A DNA stretch of 64,000 nt, taken from assembly GCA_947179485.1 (NCBI GenBank), contig OX359246.1, forward strand, positions 18,290,001 through 18,354,000, read 5' to 3'. Both the position numbers and the translations under genes were made by a program. Source of the stretch: Allacma fusca. Taxonomy: Eukaryota; Arthropoda; Collembola; Symphypleona; Sminthuridae. Of the stretch, positions 11,341-22,449 are shown piece after piece. The notes under the pieces are model-generated. The model searched no databases. It saw only the letters and a list, made by a program, of their open reading frames with translations, and was not told the DNA's origin. Within the stretch, counting starts at the first letter, position 1. The number at the start of each line of letters is the position of its first letter.

Positions 11341-12559
11341 TGTAAAAAGCAATCGAATTCCACAAAGTGTCAATAGCACAATCTGAAAATATTTGACTCT
11401 CACGCCACTCCATGTATCTTCCACGGAGTAACACAACTTGTGTAACAATGATTATAGTTTGTAAGTTTATTGTGTTTGCCACAACTCTGAAACAAACATG
11501 TCCCATTGACCGTTAGTAAATTATAACTCCTCCCAGGCACCCTTTTGTAATAATATCCGAAAATTACTAAACGCTTGTGATTTGAGGCCACTGTAGATTT
11601 TTTTACACCATGATATATGTAAATAATTTTTGACTTTGGCGTAGGTATAGAAAATGAATGGGCTTTCCGACACTGAAGTTTTGAGAAGTTCTGGAAAGAA
11701 TTTTCAACACACTGGGAGGATCAAATATGTCATTCAATTTCTTATACGGGTTATACGGGGAAATTATTCTGTTTACTCTAAATTCAGAATAAACCAAATG
11801 AATTAAAGTCGACTCACCGGCCTATGGAATCCTATTAAAAAATCTATGGAGCCAATCTCTCTATACTGTGAAATAAAATGTCTGCATAGTTAGGGAAATT
11901 TAACCAAAGTTCTTGCATAAGATATTGTTGCAGCATTTTAAAATCTCAGTTTAAAAACTGATTCAAAACCATTCATGCTTTTGATTCAGGTTTTACGGTA
12001 TTTTTCCAAACCTCACAAAAAATTTAGTCTCACAGGACCCTACACAGAGTTCTCAAAATTATGTCCTTAAACTAAAATTGTTCGAAAATTTGTCGATACG
12101 TCTGTGTTTTTGAATTGTGTGCTAAAAATATCCTCCCGCATCATTTTTGTTGTTTTGCAAAAGGTGACATTTTGGTAATTGCAAATTTCATTACCCCTAG
12201 CAAATTTCGACTAATATTAAGAAATTTCTGTGTGTAGATTTCGGTGTTTAAAGCAATCAATTTTTTTTTTATTTAAACATTTTTACCCGATATCCATCTC
12301 AAAATGTACAGGGGTTTTTCGAAACTCACAACCCCTCCCCTGTGTTTTTCCAGAATTTTGAAGACCGATGACCATCAATTTGATTTTTAAATTTTATTCA
12401 GCAACTCTCTTACCAGATCTCACATAAATCCTTCTTGACGAAATAAAATATAAAAATTTTGGGCATAAAGTTAATGAAATTGAATATCCCGTCAAATTTT
12501 CGACTAGAATTTGGAAATTTCCGTTTGGAAATATTTCAGATTGTAAGGCATGTGAGGAA
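11341..12559. other. AT-rich non-coding stretch
   Basis: It contains diverged pieces also found elsewhere: 12120-12240 resembles 39940-40090 (TTTTTGTTGTTTT...GGTGACA). No gene is recognised on either strand. Confidence 0.4.
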
Positions 12560-15500
12560 CCAATAATCGAGACATAGCATCTCTTTCAAACGTTATTGGG
12601 ATTTTTTGAATGTATCAAGTATATCCCATTAAAGGTACTTTAAACCTTCAAAATCAATGTTTTCAAAATTGAGGTCAACAGCCTGAATGAAAACTTTTTA
12701 AAAATTATTTAATCCTTCCATTATCATCAGATAATTATTTCTGGGGAGTGGTCCCAGGTATAAGATTCCTTGTATAGGCGAAAAAATATTTCCTGTCAAC
12801 ATTATTGTCAAAATTTATGTTTTGTTCCAAAATTCTCAGTCAATAATTTAAAAACTTGTAAATTTAGATACAAATTTGATCTTTGGAACTTATCGAAAAT
12901 GTTAACATACAACTGACAGTTAAATACGCTTGTGATTAGATTTAGACCCCGGTTGCAATATTATATGTGACAAGACATATTTAATAAGTGTGGGTATTTC
13001 TTCGTCGTATTTGTAAATATCTGTAGTCTACTAAAATTTCGTGGTAAATCCGAAATAGAGGAAATAATAAATAGTAAATGTAGGGAATAATAATTTTGTG
13101 AGGGATTTCCTACTCACAATCAGCACAGTTGATTGTTCTATAGATTTTTATGTAGGATATACGTTAAGAAGTAAAAATTCAAAATACAATAGTTGGGTAA
13201 GGAGCGCAACGATCACAACCGAGGTTCAAAGGAAAATAATTTGCGAAATAATTGAGAATAATTACGAAATTTGCAAAAACAAGATTAAAAGTAGTCTCTG
13301 GACGCCTATCATACATTTTCCACTATTTCTAAATAATCCCTGGTTTTGGTTTCCCCTACAACATTAAGCTAGGGAAAGGAGAAATTGTGAACATTTTTTA
13401 ATATACTGCTTTTAAGAAAAAAAATCCAAAAGTGTTTTTCCATATGAACAATATTTTATTTACTTACTTTATTTTTGCTCCTGAAATTACTATTATCTAT
13501 TTATTTTTATATTTATTATTATTATTCTTTAATTAAATTTTAAAAAAACGGGTCACTAATGGCGAGATTCGTAGGGTAGTTAGTATTGTTGATTGTGAGT
13601 ACGAATATGCTTTCCATTATATTTATGTTTTTATTACTGTATGAAAAAATATGGAACAAAAGGACGCGCATACAGATGGTGAATGTCGGTAAGCACAAGT
13701 TGAAATAATTGATTAAATTACACGCCACTTTTAAAATAATTTAAGTGTAGCGGGGAATAATATTGAAGTTGTGTTTCCAGGTCTATAGAAGTTTTCAGCT
13801 ACGTATGTAGTGTGCAATGGCTATGGTCGCTGTGTACGCTCAAAGTAAACAAAATGTATGTAATACAATTAGTTTATTAGGATTGAAGATCTTTTTCAAA
13901 ACGATTGTTTTTAATAAAATAATTATTACAAAAGTATTTTAATTTAGGACTTTGTCCCAAATCTAACCTAACCAAATAGAACAATCTTGGAAGTGTGCAG
14001 TTTAAAATATGTAAAATATATCATTAACAAATAATATGGTTGTAATAGTACTTCGTTTGACGATTTCAGTATAATAAATTTTTGGGAACACTTGAAAAGT
14101 ACTACAATACTTTACCGTTGAGCATAAAAGAGTACGTACAGAATAGCTGAGTAAAAATGGTGGCAGTGTCTTTACAATGCATTAAATGTTGACTTTTGGC
14201 ATCCCATACCATAAAAAGTAATTTGGTTTTGTTATATAATTATTGGTTAACCAAAAATATTGCTATTAATATTAAAGAAGGGAAAGAATTTCTGCCATAA
14301 TTTGGAATCACTCATCCCTCCTTCAAAATTAAGTTTCTGCTTCCAAAGGACGCATTCACTGATTATTGAATTCTTATGATTTTCACCATCAAATTTGTTT
14401 AAAAACATTAACCTTAGGTTCACAACTTCAAATCAAATTATTGTTTAGTATTCATTTTATATAATTCATACTATTTCACAGTATATATTAAATAATTAAA
14501 AATCCGATCAAAATTGATAAATAAGGACACACGAAGGCAAGAAAGGAAGTATTTGAAGGAACAAATTTTTGTACCCAAATTGGACGGGTACAAAAAGTAA
14601 GTACCTGATACGCACCTGTACCTGAACCAGTACCAAAATACCCGGATAAAACCTGCATGAGGGGCACTATTTGTAATTACTGCTAACAACAAAGGTGTAC
14701 ACCTATCCTATTTATAGGCCTATATATGTATAGGATAAAAATAGGCAGGATGCAAAATCCAAGTAATTATAGGTAGTAAAATAGGGTGCAGTAATTATCG
14801 CTAAAATTAATCCTACATTATATGTAGGAGCTGCAAGAGTTCACTTTTTATTTAGGAACAAGGTAGGCAGTTTGCGAAGGTAAAAATAGGCATATTTAAT
14901 AATCTATTGACAAATTTGTCAAGCAATTATTTGATTTAACCTTAAAATAAATCTCAAAAATATTCTTCAAATACGTGACATTTTAGTAGTTCGATTTTTT
15001 TTCATGTGTTACGATTGCACGCACATACATAGATGATTTTCAGTTGAAAAAATAAGCCTTTATAGGCTAAAAATAAGTCTTTATAGGCTAAAAAATAGGT
15101 CTTTATAGCCTAAAAAATAGGTCTTTATAGGCTAAAATATAGGCAGAAACATTACAGGAATATATATGTAGGCAAATAGGTAGGCAATTTATTTTTGAGA
15201 AATAATGTAGGTTAGTATGTAGGGAAGGCAAAGCTGCAAAAAATATGTAGTATTTTAGGTAGACTGAACCTTTTGGACACCTTTGGCTAACAACGTAAAC
15301 ATGAAATAGATTTTTACAGCCATTAAACTTGTGATATTTTTTGTAATATTTATATTTGACAATATTCATGAACTCGCAAAACTGAGGTCTGACTAGTTTA
15401 TCAAACAACGTAAATTCATTTCGCGGAAACTATCAAAAGTTTCCACGTAATTACTTAATACCCGAAACATATATAACACAAAGAGGGGAAAGTTTATCGA

Positions 15501-15802
15501 GAACGCGTGACGTCTGACTTTCTGGTAAAAATAAATAAAGCGGCGTCCAGGCTTTAGGTTTTAAATTGTGTATTTTGATTTACAGATGTTCAAAAAATTA
15601 TCGCTGATTATGAATTGTGAATGTCAACGATTTTCAAATTCCCTGCTGGAAAAAAAAAATTTCCCTGCAAGACGTCGAATCCATGCCAATGAATTATTTC
15701 AGATTCATCAGTTTTTGTCGTTGTCCGTAATCGCGATAACGTCCGGACCCATGTAATGAAATAATTTATATTTTTGCAGTGAAACATTACCTAATGTGAC
15801 AG
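12560..15802 (+). repeat. Segmental duplication, copy 1
   Basis: This stretch is collinear and highly similar to 60340-64000 in the same orientation. Shared landmarks are GAGTGGTCCCAGGTATAAGA (12754 and 61437), GGATATACGTTAAGAAGTAA and AAAGCGGCGTCCAGGCTTTA. This copy uniquely carries the element at 14690-15285 and lacks both the 60425-61298 element and about 100 bp present at 62508-62612. The last position comparable inside the window is 15802, because the partner runs off the edge; the true end is not seen. Confidence 0.9.
14690..15285. mobile_element. hAT-like non-autonomous element, 596 bp, TSD GCTAACAA
   Basis: Ends CAAAGGTGTAC and GGACACCTTTG form an 11-bp imperfect inverted repeat. The flanks carry an exact 8-bp duplication GCTAACAA (14682-14689, 15286-15293). 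The paralogous locus has one GCTAACAA (63448-63455) and no insert, so the insertion is proven by an empty site. The interior repeats ATAGGC/TTTATAGGCTAAAA words. It is the same family as 60425-61298 (both start CAAAGRTG and share CCTATCCTA). No transposase is encoded. Confidence 0.92.
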
Positions 15803-16011
15803 AATTCCAGTCATTTTGAAAAACGTCGGGCCATCCGTTGGACATCAGCAAATTAATGTAGGTCACATTTCAATACATGTTAATACACATTCGGCTCCCA
15901 CACAGGCCCTGTCCGAAGTACTAGGTTCCGCCCACCTTTAAACTTATGCGGAGCGGGAATCCATGCAAACATTTTGGCAACTAAGGAGATAACGCTCTTA
16001 ATAGTCCCGAT

Positions 16012-16995
16012 TAGAGCTTCCTTCGGGCTTCCGAAATCCCGAAGTTCCGTGTTCGGAAACGGAACGGAACAATTTCGGAACATTCTTTTTGATTCCGTCA
16101 TTGAATCGGGACAAAACCACTAAAACGGGAGAGCACTTGTACCGATAATATCGGGACCGGGACGGTTCAGAGCATCGGTACGAAAAATGTCCCATATAAT
16201 TTATTTCACCGGAAAGCGGAATTGTTCTGTTCCGTTCCGAACCGATCCCGGTACAATTTCTGAAGTGTCGCGCCATCGTTCAACTAGAATGGAAACACAT
16301 TTCTTATCGCTCTGGCTTGTAAGCAGTTTTTTGCCAAAATAACGAAATTGGATGAACACAGTTAGATTTAATTTACGCAAATGCTTATATGTAATGCGAG
16401 TATCGTTTTCCATGAAAATCAACAGAATAACTAATTTTGTTTAATAAACATGGGCATAGGCGATTTTTCTTGAAATGAAAATTCTGAAATCGAAATTATT
16501 AGCAGAAATGAAGCAAGCTTGCAGGAAATTAACACTTAGGCCATTGAAGTCCACACGCTACAAATATTTATTGCTAAAAAATAATTAATAATAATTTTAT
16601 AATACTGCACAGTAGTTCTTTTTATGTGGCCTAATTATTATTAAATATTATTTTATATAATTAAATAATAGCATTCCCTAGCATCCAATCTATTAAAAGT
16701 ATATCATGTATATTAAGTTTTCAGTAATTTGTACACGCGTTTCATGTATATGTTGTGAAAAATTCCGGGATATTTTGGAACGGAACGGGTTCGGAACGGA
16801 AAAACTAGCATAATACGGAACGGAACACAACCTGTAACGGAAAAAATACTTTACTCCTTTGTTCCGAACGGTGTCAGTTCAAATGTTCCGATGTCCCGAC
16901 AGCCGGAACGGAACCGGGAACAATATTATTTGTAGGTTTTGGAACGGAACGGAATTTCGTACGGAACAAAAATGTTGAACACGTTGGAAGCTCTA
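16012..16995. mobile_element. hAT-like non-autonomous element, 984 bp, TSD GTCCCGAT
   Basis: Terminal inverted repeat TAGAGCTTCC / GGAAGCTCTA, with an exact 8-bp duplication GTCCCGAT at 16004-16011 and 16996-17003. Several hundred bases at each end are dense in CGGAAC/GTTCCG words; the core is AT-rich and unrelated. It sits inside an ionotropic receptor relic: the bases right of the insertion continue homology to 6250-6480, and the target GTCCCGAT corresponds to GTCTCGAT upstream of the intact gene. It is therefore younger than that relic. Confidence 0.9.
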
Positions 16996-17003
16996 GTCCC
17001 GAT

Positions 17004-17243
17004 TGAGCTATATGTTTGCCATTCCTGGCCATGGTAATTATGGCCAACGGGAATAATTATAATTATTTTTAAGGTTTATACTTACAATTGTGAAATATTT
17101 ATTCCACTGATCAATGTCAAATAAACGGGATCCTTCAAATATTCTCCAAAATATTGGGAACAGTGGAGAAATTTATCCAAATATACAAACACCATTAAAA
17201 ATATCGACAATTGAAAAGGATCCTCCAGAAGCTTTTAGAAAGA
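17004..17243 (+). pseudogene. Relic of the 5' part of an ionotropic receptor gene
   Basis: The sequence aligns with 6250-6510 of the intact receptor gene. CAATGTCAAATAAACGGG is shared almost exactly, followed by TTCAAATATTCTCCAAAAT and CACCATTAAAAATATCGAC. Coding frame is lost through several indels and only the N-terminal portion is present. It stands directly upstream of the repeat block and the WAP-like gene at 18330. Confidence 0.8.
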
Positions 17244-17249
17244 AGTGTA

Positions 17250-18110
17250 GGTAGGTATCAATGCTCGTCAGGCCGGAATTATGGGAAATGTTTTTCCTCG
17301 AATCAACTATTTTAAACTGCTGTCCACCCCAGTAGTGCCAGGTAGCGTTATTTTTTTTACGAAAACAAAGATTAAGAATTTTCAAATAAAAATAATAGAT
17401 AAAAGCACATATCAGTTTTTCTTAACGTGTAAAATATTATAAACAAAACTATTTCCCGGAAATTTCATAAAAGTCAAATATTTCAAAAAATGTGTTTATT
17501 CCCAAAAATCTCGTATAAAAACGTCAATATCAGGACTTCCTCTACAGTCTATCTAACTTTCGTTCCCGAGTTTGAAATCACCATAGACGATTTGCTGCAT
17601 AAAAAGCGTAAAAATGTCCACGTGGCACTGGCTTCCTTTTCAAGTGACATACATGATTCATTAGTACTGCAGCAATTGATTAGTTGATGAGAAAATAGGT
17701 TAAGTATAAGCCATGTTAGTAAGGTTGGGAGTATTCCCTCATAATCAAATATTTTAGTACTGTGTTATGCTCCCCAGTAGTAGAACATGGCGTTAGTTTA
17801 TGCGAAATCCAAGATTAGGATTTTGCAAATAAAAACATTAAATAAAAGCGTATATCATTTTCTACTTAGCGAGAAAAATATTCGTATTATTAATATAATT
17901 ATTATTATTCCTAGGAAATTTTCGTCAAATGTTTTAAAACATGGTTTCAATGGGAATATCTTGTATAAAAATGTCAATATCAGAACATCCCCTTCATTCT
18001 CAAGATTAAAATCGCCATAGACAATTTACGGCATAAAAAAGTGTAAAAATGTCTACATGGTACTTTTTTTTCAAGTGGCATGCATCATGCATTAATATCG
18101 TAAAAATTTA
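17250..18110 (+). repeat. Upstream block array of the WAP-like gene (block R x2)
   Basis: Two diverged tandem units (about 17250-17690 and 17700-18110) share the same order: an ATTCCCTC-type string, a CCCAGTAG string, GATTAAGAATTTTCAAATAA-like sequence, then AAAATGTCAATATCAG and GCATAAAAAG. The same units precede the copies at 29934 and 36767, and single units follow the genes at 19825-19980 and 38440-38590. No function is visible. They may be a mobile repeat captured in, or generated by, the duplications. Confidence 0.7.
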
Positions 18111-18119
18111 AAAACAATC

Positions 18120-18329
18120 GTTGCTACTTGACAAAGTTAAATTATGCAAAGTTAATGATAATAAAATACGATTGTATGCGAAACTCTTAACTATTTATAG
18201 TTCAGTGTTCAGTACGACCCCACAGCGAGCAGCGATCATTATAATTATTGCAGTAAACATAAAATTGTAAAAGCAGTTCATACAATTCTCTGAAAGGCAG
18301 TATTCTGATCACGCTAATTACCTCCCAAA
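18120..18329 (+). promoter_or_regulatory. Conserved core promoter and 5' UTR of WAP-like gene A
   Basis: TATTTATAG at 18192-18200 is followed by TTCAGTGTTCAGTACGACC, which holds two TCAGT initiator-like strings. This whole block is nearly identical upstream of the copies at 29934 and 36767, with the TATA-to-ATG distance kept at 138-139 bp in all three. The start point is inferred. Confidence 0.6.
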
Positions 18330-19435
18330 ATGAAACTCTCCAGTTTTTTGACGATTTTCCTACTATTTGTAACCATCACCACGGTAATGTCTCAGGATAG
18401 CGGTAAGTAAACACTAAATTCTAAATTTCGACTACTGTAATTATGTCAGTTTTAGGGTGTTACACCAGGAGTCTCAAAATATATCCAAATGGAATACCTC
18501 GTACTAACCTCCGTGGTACTCCCGAATATATTTTGATATATACAGATGGTTTTCAAAATTTCGACTCTGAAACTTGGGAGAAAATGGTTGTCAAAAGTTC
18601 TCTAATTTGACTAATGATTTCCAAAGAGTTTTGAAAGTAAAGAGAACGAATCTCATAAGTTCAACCAAAAACAAACTTGTATTCGAAAGTAATTTCGGCT
18701 TGAGTTGAAAATTTTAGAAACTGAGTTTAGGGTGATTTGGGGTTCTCCCCTGAAAATGTCATCTGGGTCATTGCTAAATTATTTTATTGAAGTTTCCGTC
18801 AGTTTCGTGAAATAATCATGCGCTTGTTTCAAGATTGATACACAATTGTTGAGGGGTAATCAAAAGTACTAATTTTGTCCAGAATGTCAACGCTGTTTTT
18901 CGCAATTACTTTCTGGTCAAAAGTAATGGATGACAGTCAAAATTCAATATGGCTCCTGATATAGATATGCTCGAAAATTTGAATTCCTCAAAATTTTCAA
19001 AAGTTTGGGTTAAAAATTAGTATTTTTCTACCATCTCACAAAAAATGTTCAAATGTTTTCGAAATATGAATCCAGTTTATTAAACTTTGTAGAATAATTC
19101 AAAAACTTAAAAAATAAGTAATTGCTCAAGAACCAAATGTGTCACATCCAACCTAAAAGTTATTGCGATTTTTAAGGAATATTTACATAATTATATGGTC
19201 ACAAGATTTTAAAATTTATTTACAAACAATTTTGTCATTCTTTATGTTACTTCGTTTTACATAACTCTGCAATTATTCTTTCACAGAAGAGTCATATTAC
19301 GAGCCATGCCCAGGTCATCACATTCGACGATGCAGACATCCTCTAGACATCAATTGTTCCAACCACACCGAATGTGCTGATCGGGGTCGACATCATCTTT
19401 GTTGCTTTAAGGATTGTGAAGTTGACTGCTTTTGA
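18330..19435 (+). CDS. Secreted eight-cysteine WAP-like peptide, copy A
   Basis: A two-exon gene for a 73-residue secreted peptide. Exon 1 (18330-18402) encodes a signal peptide, MKLSSFLTIFLLFVTI..., and ends in phase 1 before GTAAGT. Exon 2 (19287-19435) follows a TTTCACAG acceptor and encodes the mature domain. The cysteines are C-x7-C-x7-C-x5-C-x8-CC-x3-C-x3-C with CPG at the first cysteine, the layout of a WAP four-disulfide core. Such small single-domain secreted proteins are usually protease inhibitors or antimicrobials; which applies here is unknown. A polyadenylation signal AATAAA lies at 19672-19677. The intron (884 bp) is alignable with those of the other copies. The signal peptide and the C-terminal CCFKDCEVDCF are identical in sequence to copy B, while the middle loops differ. 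Confidence 0.75.
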
Positions 19436-20123
19436 TGTAAGCGAAATCTCATTCAACAAAACACTTGTTGGAAATTCAAAATTTCGTTAGTACATTACTT
19501 AATAACTTAGAAAAATTAAGTACTTACATTAATCGTAGTAATACAGTTGTTATTCTCACATTTCCCCACAAATGAAAAAATCCATTTTGATTGTAATTTG
19601 AGACTTCTTAACCTACAGGGAAATTCTTATGAGGGTATTTATGCTTATTTTGTTTGAATGTGCTTTAATCAAATAAATAAAATTCAGTATATCCCCATGT
19701 TAATTTTTGCAACTTTATTTCTAATTGATTTCATCAACTATATAAGTAATCTTTATGGCAAACGGAAAAAGCTCGAGATAGTAGTTAATAGTTTTTATAA
19801 ATTAACATGATCATTCCCATGAAATTTCCTACAAGTCAAATATGTTTTTAGAATAATTTCAAGGGGAATTATTGTATGAAATGTCGACATTAGAACTTCC
19901 TCTACCGTCTATCGCATTTTCGTTCCCGAGGTTCCATTCGTTACATATAATTTAATGGATAAAAAAGCGTCTGTATTCTTCCCAGTGCTGCGATCGGGTC
20001 AAATAATTTCAAAACTTGACCATGAACTTGACTTGACCACGAAACTTCAAGTAATTTTCAAAACACAACTTGAACTTGATAATTAGCGTTCGTGTAATTA
20101 CTTGACGGTACTTACTTATTACT
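19436..20123. other. 3' flank of WAP-like gene A, with block R and TTGAC words
   Basis: The 3' flank is shared with the other copies up to about 19720. Block R recurs at 19825-19980. From about 19990 the words AACTTGAC and CTTGACC recur for 120 bp, resembling one end of a short-word element; no partner end was found. Confidence 0.45.
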
Positions 20124-20311
20124 GGGGGGTAGTGGAGGGGTATGTTATTGAAGGGGAAGTTAAGGGGAAGCGGAGGGGAAGTGGGGTGGAAGTGGGGGGT
20201 AGTGGAGGGTAAGTGGGGGGTAGTGGAGGGGATGTGGAGGGGAAATAATTGGATGGAGAGTATAGATGGGTAGTACGTGGGGATTAGTGTAAGGGGAGCG
20301 GAAGGTGTGGT
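20124..20311 (+). repeat. G-rich purine tract
   Basis: The + strand carries many runs of three to six G separated by short A/T/C spacers (GGGGGGTAGTGGAGGGG and similar), densest at 20124-20242. It could form G-quadruplexes on this strand. It looks like a degenerate minisatellite and has no coding meaning. Confidence 0.7.
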
Positions 20312-20518
20312 CAAGTTGAGGGAAATGGGGGAATTATGGCTGGTGTTAGTATTGAGCGGCAGTGCTAAATAGCCGGTCTGCATTCTAAGCATTTATTATC
20401 GAGAAACGGGAAATATACTGTTTTCCCAGCTCCTGAGTGCATCTCAAGAACGCGTTGCCCCTGCAATTGAGTAAGTATTTATGTTATAAACAAACGTATG
20501 TATAAGTAGTCTATATAT

Positions 20519-20612
20519 AGGTCGTCTTAGACACCTTTTTTAGTGTACCCCGATAATCCTTCAGGTGGCGGCGTCGGGGTTATCGGGGATACCTGGGTGT
20601 CTAAAACGACCT
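20519..20612. repeat. 94-bp foldback with nested arms
   Basis: The outer arms AGGTCGTCTTAGACACC (20519-20535) and GGTGTCTAAAACGACCT (20596-20612) pair at 16 of 17 positions. Inside, 20545-20559 and 20578-20592 form a second, slightly offset arm pair built on CCCCGATAA/TTATCGGGG. A single-stranded copy would fold into a long hairpin. No target duplication is seen. It may be a foldback transposon remnant or a hairpin RNA precursor. Confidence 0.65.
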
Positions 20613-21128
20613 TTAAGGGATTCCATCGGCGTAAATATGTGAACGTACCCCATCATTGGGGTCATTTTTTATTTTTCCTTTCCTTGGGAAACGAAAATGT
20701 ATTGCTTAGGGCCTTCCAGCATTCGACCCTTCACTTTTGGTCTTGGAAACCCAAGCCAAGCCAAGTTAGAAGAGGGCTTTGGCTTTTTTCATCTCTCTCT
20801 CACCGTCGGTCGTACAACTGTGAGTGTTTGTGTGTATGAACTGAAAATAATTTTACAAGTCAAAACTAAAAGTTTGGCTAAACTTTTCACTCGTACCGAA
20901 ATTTTGGTTGGTGTCTGAATCGTCTAAGCATTGATGTGAGATACCTGGAAAGAAGGTAAAAAATACTGGGAAAACAACATTCCTAATTCAGTCTGGTCAG
21001 CAGTGGTTAGGTTGAAGTGGTTAGGTTGAAGGATAGAAAAATATCCACTATTTACTCGAAGGACTTCGGTGCGTTGAATTTCTAAGGTACTATTTAAACT
21101 ATCAAACAATTTCAGCCCGGAAGGTTTA

Positions 21129-21529
21129 TTACGACGGTGAATGACAAAACAGTATGTAAATAACTTTATTCTCCTCTCTCAAGGTGCAACATGCAGATTT
21201 CTCCCGGTTGCAACAATCCACATCATAAGTCCCGTCCGCATTTTGTCTATAAATCCCACCCGTCACCGTCGTATCATGAACCGTAGCTCCTTCCGGAACC
21301 GTTCGAAAATAGATTTGATCTTCACCCATCCTTAATGCCATTTGAACAATTGTTCTCGCACTCTCTCCAAACACACTCTCTACATTTCACCCTTTTCGGA
21401 TAAAGGGACATTCCCCAACGGAAGCTTGCACAGAAACGGACACCTACGTGAGTACCTTCTGTGTTTTTTCCAAGGATCGTTCCCTATTTTCCAGTTTTTT
21501 AGTGTAACTCCACAATACAAACACTGCAC
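21129..21529 (-). CDS. BIR-domain (IAP-like) terminal exons
   Basis: On the minus strand, an exon starting at 21529 directly after a TTTATAG acceptor encodes VQCLYCGVTLKNWKIG and onward. It has C-x2-C-x16-H-x6-C exactly, plus W and DPW at the usual places: the zinc-binding second half of a BIR domain as in inhibitor-of-apoptosis proteins. The exon is open to 21380. A possible 71-bp intron (donor GTGAAA at 21390, acceptor at 21320) would join it to a second open frame, 21319-21129, rich in charged residues with two CC pairs. The stop there overlaps AATAAA (21130-21125). The first half of the BIR domain should lie in an exon at higher coordinates, but none was recognised up to about 22.3 kb. 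The locus may therefore be a fragment. The BIR identity is solid; the downstream joining is inference. Confidence 0.6.
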
Positions 21530-21699
21530 CTATAAACAAAACCCCATTTCACATCATACACACAACAAACTATTGCAATTACCAATCACTTTATCAACCC
21601 AAATTTGTGTCCTTTAAAGGAATGGATTACCACGGGGAGAATTTAATATTGCAGGGAATGGGATGGGTAAGGTATATTTAACTAATGGGAGTATCAAGG

Positions 21700-21915
21700 T
21701 AAAAAAAAAGATATGTCATGTCAAACACGTTGTCAGAATTTACGATTTTTCCCAGATTTATCTGCCAAAATTTTAAAAACTTCTCAATAAAAATGAACAT
21801 TGTAACTTCGAAACATTGTAAAAATCTTCATTTTCAACTGAAAGTTAAGTTGCATTTAGAATGTATTTAGACGCCAATTGAAATATTATTTGGGTCAAGG
21901 GACGGTTACATCATT
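21700..21915 (+). repeat. Dispersed repeat U2, copy 1
   Basis: This stretch is collinear with 58865-59105. Shared strings are ATATGTCATGTCAAACACGT, CCAGATTTA and AGTTAAGTTGCATTTA, ending in the recurring module ACGCCAATTGAAATATTATTT. It is non-coding and in the same orientation as its partner. Confidence 0.65.
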
Positions 21916-22014
21916 CAGGTTATGTTCAGTGAAACATTAAATAACATCAAAAAAATGTTCACTTATATTAGTTTAAAAAATCATCTCTACGAGATACTTT
22001 GAGGCTTCGCCTAG

Positions 22015-22260
22015 GGTGGCGCCAGCTACCGCCGTCAAAGTAGGATGAATTTAGAATTTTTTCAAAATTTCAGATTCTTTCCGAAAAACTATCCGGCCGA
22101 TTTCAACCAAATATTAAATAAACCTTACTTTTGATATAAGTAATATATATCCATAAACAATTTCATTGAAATTGGTTTGGTAGTTTTTGAGTTATATAGC
22201 GGAGGGACACACGGACTTACGGACCGTGAGGAAATCCGAGTTAATAAAATATATTTATTT
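22015..22260 (+). repeat. Possible transposon 3' tail
   Basis: The run TTTCATTGAAATTGGTTTGG followed by TAGTTTTTGAGTTATATAGC and GACACACGGAC resembles conserved 3' tails that recur in many insect interspersed repeats. No open frame or second copy is visible in the window, so the class (LINE-like or other) is not assigned. Confidence 0.3.
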
Positions 22261-22449
22261 GCAATCCTGTGGTATTATTGGTTAAAGTTGGAAGAAGATG
22301 ATGAGATGGTGCTTTACAATTGGATTTGATCATTTCTAAACAAATAGCTTTCAATCGCACTTTATGTAATGAAATCCCTCCCACAATATCGCTGTAGCAC
22401 CCCAAATTGTGTTCCATGGTAATTTGCTATGTATTTCGAAACGTTTTTA

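Noticed and set aside
14560-14665. GTACC/GGTACC words (also 63340-63430) as a further short-word element
   Set aside because: Present in both duplication copies, with no inverted ends or target duplication that can be defined; too decayed to call.
15586-15756. Small open frame starting MFKKLSLIMNCECQRF, after an acceptor-like TTTACAG
   Set aside because: The paralogous copy (63748-63855) diverges in frame after about 25 codons and ends early, so the protein is not conserved between recent duplicates.
20360-20475. Frame ending LLSASQERVAPAIE at a GTAAGT donor
   Set aside because: Short, no acceptor or partner exon, and next to low-complexity sequence.
21005-21035. GGTTAGGTTGAA repeated twice, recalling the arthropod telomere word TTAGG
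   Set aside because: Only two units with GTTGAA spacers; not a telomeric array.
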